From: Tubiluchus corallicola
Lineage: Eukaryota > Priapulida > Priapulimorpha > Priapulimorphida > Tubiluchidae
Assembly (NCBI GenBank): GCA_030141605.1
Contig: JAQGDQ010000098.1
Coordinates: 217,636 to 281,635 of the forward strand
DNA length: 64,000 nucleotides
Reading direction: 5' to 3'
The position numbers and the translations under genes were made by a program. This document shows, in pieces, positions 15,301-28,100 of this stretch. The number at the start of each line of letters is the position of its first letter. Positions within the stretch are counted from its first letter, which is position 1. Below the pieces are notes generated by a model, which saw only the letters and a list, made by a program, of their open reading frames with translations, did no database searches and was not told the origin of the DNA.

Positions 15301-16075
15301 ATTTGTTTTGGTTGCTAGTCACTGGTTTGCAGCATTGCAGGTTTTGCGCTACAGGAATGCTATGATGCATAAAGTGCATAAGTAAAAGACATTCATATCT
15401 TTGACACGTAAATTTAGTCGCTATTAGCCATCTTTTGCTCTGTTCTAATTGATCTTTCAATTTGTCATCTTTTTGGTTTTAAGCATCAATACCGTCTCTG
15501 CAGTCTGATCTCTATTTCTTTTCACTTTGGTTAATTGGCTTGTTCAAATTATTCAAATATAAATAAAATTAATTTAAGAGGACTGCTAACTGGCGACCTA
15601 ACTGCTAACTGCTAAAAGGACTGGTATAACAGTAGGTGGACAGTAATCGGAAAAACATTTGTTATACAATTTGTAAAGGGACTACTGGCTCCATATTTCA
15701 CATTTTCACCCTCCTCTAAGTGAAGCGACACTTAGTGATTTAAACTTGTGTTTTTCAAATGTAGTCCCATCAGTCACTCTGTCTCATCCATCCACTTTGT
15801 GTGTAAAACTCTAGGAGAAGATAGCGTATAAAACCTTTCAAAAGCTGTTCTTTGACATAGAACACCCAAGGTCACCAAGTACCCAATAATGAATGTAGTA
15901 AACCTACTCTTGAAAATTTTAAGCTCAATAAGTTTGGTTGTTCAACTTTCCGTATGGTTGTCACAGTTTTATCACGTTTCACAATTGTCGATCCTCCATA
16001 TTCTTTGCTGCCTCTTCTCCTGTTTCCTCATTTTCGTCCTCGTCGTTATCATCATTATCATCATCGTCGTCGTCG

Positions 16076-16143
<68 letters not shown>

Positions 16144-16155
16144 GTCATCGTCATT

Positions 16156-16186
<31 letters not shown>

Positions 16187-19100
16187 TCATCATCATCATC
16201 ACGTCATAATCATCCATGTTTCTCTATTCTACATTCTACGACTTTACTTTTCTCTGCAGAGAAGAGCATCTTAAGATACACAAGTGCAGATCGATAGTGT
16301 TATAGTAGAAAGTCGTTAGTTCGGGTGCCTTGAATAATTTTCCTAAGGAAAACACCAGAAGAATGCTCTCAGCTGCAATTACTACTGAGATCTTGATTTT
16401 GGCTTATTGATTGCAGGTCTTTCTGTGTCAATAAGTTTGTTGTGAGACAAAATAACCAGAGATTTTTGAAGAGGAACTGAAAATTGTTCTTACCTGATAA
16501 AACCAACAGAAAGAAGTCATTATGGCCTAGTTGTTTTTTCAGTGAATAACACACACGATTCTTTGATGAATACAGATCAATACAGATCTGTGGAAGTATA
16601 AGCATTGCTTAGGTAGTAGGCGTCTGTAAAAATCAAACAATAATATCAACACACAGATCGGGGAACGCCAATCAACCAGCGGCGGTCCACTTCGCAATAG
16701 CCAATCAAACGCTCCTCTTATGTTCTCAGTTGACGTGCTGACAAAAGCTATTCCCAAAACCTAGAAAACTTATCGAAATATGCAGACAGAGTCAAAGCCA
16801 AATGTGCATTATCAGTATTATTTTTGTTATTTTTTCATCCATACAAGATTTCTGCAACTAAAATACATTTAGCAGTAAAATAGAGACATTAGGGTGAAGC
16901 GTTGTGCTTGGGATACTTAATGCAGATGTATAGCACCTGGAATGGTTAGAAAGAGTCAGATTGATTACTATATGTTTGTCCAAGCCAACAAAAGACTTAG
17001 ACAAACGTTCTACTTGATCAGGGAGAACATGAACTGAACTCTTTTACAAAGTTTAGTTGGGGTAACTTATGTTATTTAAACCCATCTTGTTGCTTACTTT
17101 AGTCTTTTAGACTGAAAGTTTATAATAGTAATACGTTATCTCGAATAATTAAACAGTTGCTACTAAACATGTTAAACTTCCTAACTCTGGAATTCTGATG
17201 CAGTCTCCGTTAATGAATAAATGATAATATCACCCTTGTAGGATTCTTCTTTTGCTATTGTTAATCTTAGACTCTAGTTAATCTAAAGCCATGGCGCCAT
17301 CCATTGACAAAAAATGTAACAGTTTAAATACGAAAACTACTACCTAACTTTCTTGCGGTTGTGGTGGAATTGATGAAAAATTTAACACTCATTAACCCAA
17401 AAACGGCTTACTGAATGGTTAGCTCAAACCACAGAACTAATTAAACTGATTAATATGGTGTTTTTTCTTCTACTTTTTTATATGCATTCACATTTTATTG
17501 GATTGAATTTCATTTTCTAATAGCTATTCATTTTCTAATAGCTGTTAACACTTACCATCAATATTTGACTTCAGCTGCATGTACTCTTCAACATAGTATA
17601 GTTATGCAACATTGAATTGGGTTGGTGAATGAATGGATGACCACGGAAAAACTGCCTGGTTGTTTCTTCTATTACGTTGCCCTTGTACTCTTCGTTGTAG
17701 AAGGATGTACACAGTGCTAATGGAACGTATCAAAGATATCTCTGCTGGTTCACTATCTCACCTTACAACATTACTTTTGATAATGAGCTAGATTTCAGTC
17801 CCGCCTCAGACATCAACTCCAAGTGTGTTGGATACTAGCTAACAGAGTGCCAAACTGTATAAAAATGCGTTCAAAGGTAGAAAGCTGGACAAGTTCGGGG
17901 ATTCATTGCTGAGTGGATGAGGCATTTCTGTTGGTTCAGTGGCTCTTTCGGTCGCGTAGAAGCATATTCTTCATAATGAACCAACTTCCCGTTCAAGCCA
18001 CAAACGTAGCATTCAGTTGGGCCTACTATTGTATTCTGGATTCCAGCTTGGAGTGTGTCAATTTTGTGAAAAAATTGTGAGCTCCGCGAAGTACGTACAA
18101 ATTTAACCGATTGTTTATAGCCTAAATTATACATGTATTTTTATTGCCTATGTCCTAAATGCTGTATAAGGAAACCAGTTAATGTCTTTAGCATTACATT
18201 GTTATTATTTTAATGGTCACTATGGTTTCAGGTAGTTGGGAAGATGCTACTGAGTTGAGATTATCACCAAATGTTACAATTCTGACGCTGAAAGATTTCC
18301 ACCCAGCGTACACATACGAGTTATTGGTTTTTGCTGAGAATGCAGTTGGACGCAGTGAGCTCAGTAACACAGTAATAGTTACTACGGAAGAAGAAGGTAC
18401 AAAAAGCGTATATACAGGATTGTTAATCAATGAATCACTTAACAAACTAATCATTTAATCAATCAGTGAGTTTAGTTTACCGACCGACCAACCAAATAAA
18501 TCAGCGACGATTCATAGTCAGTCAGTCAGTCAGTCAGTCAGTCAGTCAGTCAGTCAGTCAGTCAGTCAGTCAGTCAGTCAGTCAGTCAGTCAGTCAGTCA
18601 GTCAGTCAGTCAGTCAGTCAGTCAGTCAGACAATCAATCAATGATTCGATCAGTTGTCCGTTGGTCGAACTAACCATCCAGCCAGCCAACTGACCAGTCA
18701 ACCAACCAACCAACCAACCAACCAACCAACCAACCAACCAACCAACCAACCAACCAATCAATCAATTAGTGAAGCAATCTTACATTAAAGTCACATTTAT
18801 GGCACAAAAACGTTAGCATGTGGATGTCGCTTAAAATATCATATTGTAGAAATGCATGTGTATATTTATTTTCGTTTTTTGTGTAATTCTTTGTAATTTT
18901 GCGTGACGAAGTCCATTTACAACGTTCAAAACCTTTTCACTCATTATTAAAATATCAAGGCTTCCTGTACCCAGAAGATCATCAACAGTATTATTTTTTT
19001 GATGATGCAATCTGCACCACTTAATTTAATCATTTATTTATTTTAATATTTTTTGTTAGGATTAATAATTATTTAACTCATTAACAATGTGGCAAAGTTT

Positions 19101-22100
19101 TATCTGTCGAACAAGAAAGATAGATGGCTTTTTAGCGTAAATGAAATGGCGTTTTTAGATCGTAAACATTATTTTATCGATTTTTTATAAACTATAGCGG
19201 TTTACATCACCAGCACGTAAAATAGATGAAGGCTATTTTCAATTTTGTTTGTCGATTTCACTTAAACGTTTAACTTTGCTGTTTTTTTTCACAGTTCCTG
19301 AAGCTGCTCCGGAAAATGTGCAGTGTCAGCCAACAGGATCTCAATCACTGAAGTTGACTTGGACGGTAATTTCATAATAACAAGCTATATATTTTGTATT
19401 TAATTTCAACAATAAATGCGACCTTTAACGCCGATTAGATAATAGAGACGAATATTACCGGGCCCGCCCGTTAATAGTGTAGCCCGATTGCTGTATCAAA
19501 TACTGCCTAGTCAATACAATAATTGCACCACCTGGAAGAGACAATGTTCTTATGGTCGCAAGTTAGCTTAGCATATTGGGCAATTCACTATCTTCAGTTA
19601 TAATTTCTTTTTGAAATATTTCGTTTAGCCACCAGCGAAAGAATCCCAGAACGGAAAGCTAACCGGATATTATGTGGGATACAGATTGTACAATAGTTCT
19701 GGGCCATATCTCTATCATACAGTTGCCTACATGGGTGACGAGCAACAGGAATACGAGTTAACTAACCTGAGAAAATTTACAACTTATAGCTTAGTGGTTT
19801 CAGCGTTCAACAGGCGTGGCACTGGACCACGGTCACGTGACCAGGTTATACGTACATTGGAAGATGGTAAGTGCATCAATTCCAAAATCTCCCGTAAGCT
19901 TTGTATAGACTTTGCGAATTCATCAAAGTTTTTTATGGAAAACAAAACACGCTTTTGAATGAATACTGTTAAAGCAATATGCCTTTGTAAGTTTTTTCAG
20001 AAAATAATTTAATATGTTGAATTTAATAGTCCATAAAATTATAGTTAACTTTGGTTAATTTGTTGTAGTACCAGACAAAAGCATGACTTTGAATCTCTCG
20101 CTTTGTTTATAAGTTTTTGTTAGTAACATGTAACTGTTATATTTTGAATTTTCGATATGAGCTCTCTGAGTTTGTGGGTTGTTATTTTTGCTGAAAAAAA
20201 TCTTTCTGTGAAGAAAAGTTCTGGAAAACACTTTTTCTGGGAAACGGACCTAACCTCCTACCTAACTTAAAGAGGATTATTTCTCAGGTACTTATGTTAT
20301 GTACGTGGAGTTTTACTGTATATTATTTTCTTTTTAACTTTTAACAGTGCCAAGTAGTCCGCCTCAAAATGTGAAAGTAGTTGCCATCAACTCTCACAGT
20401 TTGGCAGTTGAATGGATTCCTCCACCGTTCGAAAATATTCACGGTATCATGCAAGGTTACAAAGTGCTCTACAAAGCAGTCCCCAAAGACATCTATGAGG
20501 ATGGTGAGTGAATTTTAAGAATGCGCTACCCATTGAGTTACTACATAATCGACTGATTTTTGTTTTTTTTGGAGAAGTGCAAAATATACGCAGAGCAATT
20601 AACCGTCAAGTACCCGAGAGACGTTAGCTTCACGTTTTATCAATATTTTGTACTGTCTCGACAGACTTATCACTGTAAGCAAGAAATGTAGCTGATTGAA
20701 GTTTTTTTGAGTTCCATTTAGTTGACTGTAGATATTTTTATTGATCAAACAATTAATTAAATCAGTGGCGAGCTAAACCGTAGATAACCATATGGGGTAC
20801 TAGTGAATGTAATTTGACTTCTCCAGAATGTATGTAGACGAGCTTAGTGGCTATTTTACTTTTCAGAGGAGCTTCTGTTTGAGGTGAAGGAAACCACGGG
20901 TCTGGCAGTTACTATTACAGGTCTACGCAAATATACTAATTACAGTATTCAGATATTAGCGTACACGAGGGCCGGTAATGGAGTTAGCAGTCCTCGCATC
21001 TATACCAGGACTTTGGAGGATGGTAAAACTTTATTTAAATATCCAGTTAGAATCTGATTATACAAAATTATTAGCCATTTAAACATACACAAAGTTAACA
21101 AGAAAGATATTCATGTTATAGAATTCCAACTTAAAGCGTTTCGATTCTGTAGTTCCAGGACCCCCTGCTGCAATTAAAGCAGTGTCTTCCTCTGCTAATT
21201 CAATTGTGGTTTCTTGGCTTCCGCCAGACAATCCAAACGGAAAAATCACTCAATATGGATTCTACATGAAATATCAAAGAAACAGAAATGAAGTAAGTGC
21301 CTTCTTCATTGCGAAGCATTGTTGTTGCTGCTACTGCTGCTGCTATTGTACTTGTTGCTGTTGCTGTCGCTGTCGCAGCTAATGCTACCAACTTCATTTT
21401 TTTCATCATCCTTGTCGCCATCGTTATTGATGCTGGTTATGTTGTTATTATATTTACAGGAGGGTTTGAAGCTTATGAATTAATTTTTCATTTTAGTATT
21501 ATGTTAACAATTTTAAATTGTTTGTAACGTTAATGTAATTGTTAGCATAACAACTATATCTATGTTTACGTTGTTCAGTATAATCTGCTTACTAACTCTG
21601 TTACAAGTCTGGAATCTATTAACGTAATAACTAGTCTGGAATGAGAAGCATTGGAACAGATTGAATAGAATCACTTTATTGAGTTTTTTCTGCACAACTG
21701 CCTGAATATGTCAAATAAAACGTTGCTTACAGTTGCCGTGAATCCGTTTTACCGTAAAAATTAAAAATGCGAAGTTACCTTATTGTGACGCCGCAGTATA
21801 AAAAGTGGCAAAAAATTATTGCATGAACGAGAACAAGAAAATCATCATGGCAAAATAGATTGCTTGACAGAGTTACCTCGCAAGTGAGTAATCCAAAAGC
21901 TTCATAGAAAATGAAATTTTGTAATTGTTTGGGTTAAGATCAAGAGAACATCATTTGTTGCTCTAACACTTAACAATGATCGAGGAAACCACAGAAGTTA
22001 CCGTCATCGTCTCAGCTGCCACTCATGTTGGCAGCAATTTTTCGTTAATTCTTATTACCGAATAAAGTGTGTACACAACCCAGTTTATATTTCTGAATAT

Positions 22101-25100
22101 TGTAGGTGCAGCGACGAGTTTCTTTAAGAGCCTCCCAACATTCGCATGAAGTTTCAAAGTTAGAGACGGATCGAGAATACGTTTTCTGGATTTCTGCTTG
22201 GACTCGAGTCGGAGAGGGAAGCGTATCAAGATTTGCGTCGGCTTCTCCAGCAAACAGAGGTAGACTTTTTAGTGAGCCAGATCATCTAAAGGATTTACAA
22301 ACGTGGACGCTCATCTGAATCGCTCTTAAAATATTCTTCACACATGTCCCAAAATTACCTTATGTTGATAACAGAATTCGAAATTCAACTAAAACCAATA
22401 AAACTAATAATAACATCGATATAAATTTTTTTTTATCAAACTTTTTGCAATTTGGAAACATCAAATTTTAGGTCAAATATAAAGCCGTTTTATATCTTAG
22501 CTACTAATTTGTATATTCACCAGTTGTATTTATATCCTAATTTTATGTTCAAACTAATGAAAGTAAAAGACCACATTTCATTCTCTTTCTTCATACGGTC
22601 ATGTTTAATTTTCTCTGTCGCTGCTTATCGTAACCTGGCTAACAAAATAAAATTCGTATGCCTTGTCTTATACTATTAATAGACTCAAACTTGTGGCCGG
22701 AGCGGGAGAGAAGCGGTTTCTGTAGCGGTCATCCATCAGTTTATTAACAAGAATCGGCATTGCTTAACTTCGCAATTGTGACTAGTTAATGCGTTTGGAA
22801 ATTTTGCACTTCTATAGATGATGGAATTTTCGCCTTCTGGATGAAAGTTCACACAATTTTACGCATGTTAGTATGAAATGTGTACACTACTGTTTTTATT
22901 CTTTAGTACCAGCGAGAATAGTCAATTTTGGACGAAACGTTATCAGTGTTTGGAAGAAAAGCGTTTTGCTATCTTGCGAAACGGTGGCAGTCCCAGCGTC
23001 AAAAACTCACTGGAAGCAAGGGTATGAGCATGCGTAGTTTTTATCTGATAATAGTTGTACCCTTTAGTTAACTATTATATCAATACCTTTAATGAAATCT
23101 TTGCAAAATACTTAGTTTTAACAATTAGGTTGAAAAGATATTTAAATGTCTATTCAGTTCTAGAGCCATTCGATTTAGCTTTGACAGATTTATGTTATAT
23201 GACCACTCTGTATCAGGACAACCTAGACATTTTAACGTTATTCAGCATGCTTCAACACTGTTTCAGTTATCTTTTATGATTTATAGATCAGACACTATTA
23301 TAAGTAGCCACAACACCATACTTTTGCGCAATGGATCTTTGTTATTGAAATCAGTCCAAGTGAAAGACAGTGGAAAATATTCTTGCACAGCTAGTAATAT
23401 CTTTGGCACTGACTCTATTACCTACACGTTACAAGTTCGAGGTAGGAGAATAAAGATTTGTCTTTTGTTTTTTTAATATGATAGCCCTTAGAGAACTCGA
23501 GTTTCTTATTAACAAGATTGACAAAATCAAGGAATGCGATATGAAGGAATAGGCCAATTACGTGAAATATTTTTGAACTTCATTTGATGGCAGCAGCTTA
23601 AACTTTAAATTTTTAGGTAAATGTAGCGCCATCTATTAGCAGGCAACACAAGTATTGTCGCGCTAGGTATTTAGGTATTTTTAAATACATTTGTACAATA
23701 TTTCAGCTCCTCCTTCACCTCCAAAACTCGAGACAATTCTCACAACGTCGAGATCCATCATCATCAAGTGGAATGTTGTATTTAATGGCGGCAACAGAGT
23801 TACTGGTGGCTCCATCTTTTACAAGAAAGAGTTCGACGGCTGGCAACAAAAATCAGCTACATTCGATGGCACACATAATGACACTGTGCTTGTAGACAAG
23901 CTCCATTGTGGAACAGTTTATCAGTTTTACATGAACCTGGAAAACAAGATTGGACGCAGTGAACGCAGTGAAACTATCAGCGCCAGAACAACTGGATCGA
24001 GTAAGTGGAGGCGGGGTCAAAAAGGGTTGCGAATGGTGTCACTCATCTCAACTTAACAAAGTTATTTGAGGCATAATCAAAAAGGGCTTGTGAGTGGTGC
24101 GATTCAGTACAACTGGATCAAGTAAGTGGAGGCGGGGTCGAAGAGGGCTTATCAGTAGTGTGATTCAGAACAACTAGATGAAGTTAGTGGAAGTAGGGTT
24201 AAAAAGTGCTTGAGAGTGATATGATTCAAAACAAATGGATCTAGTTAGTGGAGACGTGACAATGATTTTCTTATCGCGTTTTGCAATTGTTGCAAGTAAG
24301 TTACATAACTAGCAGGATTCATTCAAATTTATGATGTTTTGACATCTGAAATGAATTTCTTTTTAGCGCCAAAGCAACCATCGAATCAGAAGTTCGTAAG
24401 ACTCAATACGACGTATGTCTCGTTGAATCTCTCCGCCTGGTCTGATGGTGGTTGTCCAATCAAATCGTTTGATGTAAACTACCAGCTACCAGCAGATTCA
24501 GCGTGGAAAACTGTTGCAAACAATGTCCGGCCAACTCAAAAACTGTTCAGGATCATGGACCTGCAACCGACAACTGCTTACGCCATTCGTGTCACAGCTC
24601 ACAACGAGGCTGGCAGCACTAGCGCCACCTACACATTTTCTACGCTGTCTCATTTTGGTGGTAAGCAATATTTAATCATCCCTGTAAAAAGTGTCTGTTT
24701 TTTCTATGTTATGAGCACAAATATATAGTCTGTAAAGGAGCGACTACCAAACGTGCACATTTGCAATTGATACTTCGCACTCATTGAAGAACTTATATAG
24801 CCTTCAAAACGCAGTCTACGGTTTTAACATAACTTACGCTCAAATGTTCATTCTAAATATTGAAAAGCACAACTTTATTTTTAGAGGATGTGATCATAGA
24901 CACTGAATTTAGCAACGAAAATGGCACATCAAGCAGCAGTACCGTCGCACCAGTAGTGGGCACATTTGTCATCATCTTGCTCATCATTATCATCATAATG
25001 ATATGCCTTAGAAGGCGTAGGTTAAATCAGTTTCCGTACACTTTTAAAGGTAATACTCCAAGATTACTTATTTTGATTGTCAATCACTTAATTAATTACA

Positions 25101-28100
25101 ATTCTCTGTAGGAATAAGTGAGATATGTTTCTTGACGATACTTAGTAAGTATGTTCCTTGGCGATACGTTAGAGTGTGAGAATATGCTGCATATAATAAC
25201 TAGTGCAGTAAATGCTGAAAAAAATCAGCACAACAAACAGTGACTCTGTGAACACTACCTAAAATGCATTCTTGAACTGAATCATTAAACTTACGGGTAC
25301 CAATATTAGTAGCTTCAAAAAGTTACTATGAACAACTGGACAATTGAAGGGTTCAACTGATTTAACAGATGAAAGTGATTCCAAAGACAAGGCAGCAGAA
25401 AAAGCGTTAATAGCTGGACTAATTAGTAAAAAGCTGAAAGAGTCGAACAGCACAGGTGGCGCTGATGCTGCTGGAGCTCGAAGAGGATCGACGCAGAGCA
25501 GCAGAGGATGGAAGCCAGCAGATCTAGGAGGTGAGTAGATATCTAGACGTCCGTCAGTGCTACAGGTAATTATTTGAATTATCACTTAGAGTTGAGTTAA
25601 ACTGCCTCAAATACCCTGCCAGAACTCAAAGAAGGAAGTGTTTTCTGGAAATGATGTGGAATCGGTTAACAGTCTTGAATTATCTTTTTCGATTTGCCTT
25701 TTACTCTATTATCGCGTAGTTTCCCTTTAAAATGTTATTGGTGTGGTCGGCGATGGTGCGCCACCTTTAGCTGAAAATGGGAAACGGACCTGGCATCTTG
25801 GCTCTTTCCTGCCATACTTAGCATTTTTCTACCTCTGCACTAATTTCATCTCATTCTCACGGTCCGAGCTGTTCATTCGTAATCTTTTTGCTACGGGACT
25901 GAATAAATAGTCGTGGAAACTTACAATTGACTGCTCATCATCTGAAAGAACTCTTTGAAGAAATACTGCGTGTTTCCATTATATCTGAATCGTCAGGACT
26001 TGGGACTGGTGAGATTTCATTCTGCCTATTACTTTCATCAAAAGCATATCCAGTGTCATCAAACGGGTCATTTAACACATCATCTGGTGCACCCGGTTCA
26101 AAATTTTCATCACCAAATGGATCTCAATCCAAACTTCTTCTTAAACTGTCTAGAATCTGACTTTCAGATTTCTCATCCATTTCACCACGTCCTGAACACC
26201 TCTGAAACTGAAACCTCTTAACACGGCATATGCGCATTTCGTTCTTTTCCAGGCTGTACATGCCGAATCTGGTACTTATATTTGCCCAACTTCTGAGTGA
26301 TGACATACCTGTCATTCCAATGATTCTGAAGCTGTTAACTAACGGGTTCTTCATATTTGGAGAATAGTGCCAGCATAAGTCACCAATTAAAAACTTCTTG
26401 TTAACTGCACGTTTATTATAATGCTTCTTGCAAGCATCTCGTAACTCTTGGTGTTTTCTCTGGCAGTTCTATATGCAGCAAACATGTCTTGCAAACTGAA
26501 TATCACTATAATATGGTGGTGTGAGGTGTAAATGAGGTTACACAGAACTATAGGGCGACCTTCCATATACCAAATAAAAAGGGCTGAACCTGGTACTTTT
26601 ATGAATAGTGATACTATAAACATGTCCAGCTCTCGAAAGAAAAGTGTCCCAATTATAAACATGTTCTTGTGTCATAGGTTTCACAAAATTTATTAAAGTG
26701 GCATGAACACTCTCATTTGAGGCGTTGCCCTGTGGATGAAAATGGGCGCACCTTACATGCCTAATTTGATAAAAATTTGCAAGATTTTTCGTGAATTTAT
26801 TGCAAAATTCCGTCCGATTAACTGTTAAAAGAATTTTCGGGGCGCCATGCCTTGAGTTTATTAAATCATATAATTTTTCTATAACTATGTGTTTTCTCTG
26901 GAATTACAGGCAGTTCTACCCAACGTGATAGATTAAACATCAAACGCAATATGTATTTATTCGCTGATTCAGTAACATTATATGGACCCATAAGATCTAA
27001 TGAAACTGTGCGAAAGGGCGTGGAGGTATAGGTGCCTTGCCTAATGGCAGTTTCTGCACCTTTGTTTTGTATTGTGCACAAATCAAACAATTTTGAATGC
27101 AGTCTGAAATATCTTGTCTCATTGTAGCCCAAAAATATTTTGCTCGAATTTACAAAAGTGTTTTTGCAATTCCGAAATATCTACTGACATGATGTAATTG
27201 TATTATTAGGAACTATAAAATTTTTGGTATCACTACTAAAAATTCTAGGCCTTCAGAGTTGGAAAAATTTTCGTTGTATCTGGACAATATTCCGCTAGGT
27301 GTAATAAAAAATTTTCTAATAGCTTTAATCTCTCAGGGAATCAATGTTACTAGTTAAACAAATATGATATGATTCAAAGTAGACTACCTAATTTGGTAAT
27401 AAGCGATCTTAGTAATATCTAAGGGCAGGATTAGTTCAGCACTTATGCTCCATTGAACTGTCCTACCGGAATTGCAAGGGTGCTGTGCGCCTGACTGCCC
27501 GTGATTAGTCAAAGTACGTGCGCTGCTTAATTGTTTAACAGTAGTTCTACAGTATATTACGATAAGGTGGGCGGTCTGCTGCTACAGCTTGTTATAGCAG
27601 TATTATTAATTGCTACCACTTGAGTAAGCGGCGTCTCTGCTTTTTGGTTTACTGTCTTTGCACTGTCCTGTTCTGACCCATTACCTGGACGTCTGCGTTA
27701 GCCTGGCCTTCACTGTGCTGAGTCTTAGTCAGTTGGTTAGTCTTGTGTTTTGGTTTTTTTCCTACGTCTCTCATCTATTTTCATCTGCATATTTTCAGCT
27801 AGTTTGACAAACTCTTCCTTAGTCATGTACTTTTCAGTTTTCTGAGCAATATGTTTTAATATTGGGCAACATTTTTTTCGGATTCAGCATAGATAAATGA
27901 ATAAGACGGCTATGTTGCCCACTTTTAGAAAAAAACCCTCTAAGTTTCCACTTTTCTGAAAATGTTTTCACTTTACTCCAATGTCAAATTTCATTTTGCC
28001 CCAGTATAAGGTTTAAAATAAAGATCCTACATACTACTATAGTGATCCTGAGAACTAAGTAACATTTTTTTATAATAAACAGGAAAGGCAATGTCACCAA

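Larger units (their letters stand above)
14091..18231 (+). other. Intron within FNIII1 (4.1 kb)
   Basis: Contains an 11-base C run at 14311, a degenerate gccagtgcac-type minisatellite at about 14950-15290 and a long TCA/CGT array at about 16040-16203. No exon recognised in the rest. Confidence 0.5.
18397..19294 (+). other. Intron FNIII1-FNIII2 with tetranucleotide arrays
   Basis: Dominated by the GTCA and AACC arrays at 18516-18756. The rest is AT-rich without recognised content. Confidence 0.6.

Noticed and set aside
15938-16297. Poly-Ser, poly-His and poly-Met frames; likewise 47509-47836 and 61791-62255
   Set aside because: Products of trinucleotide and dinucleotide microsatellites in every frame.
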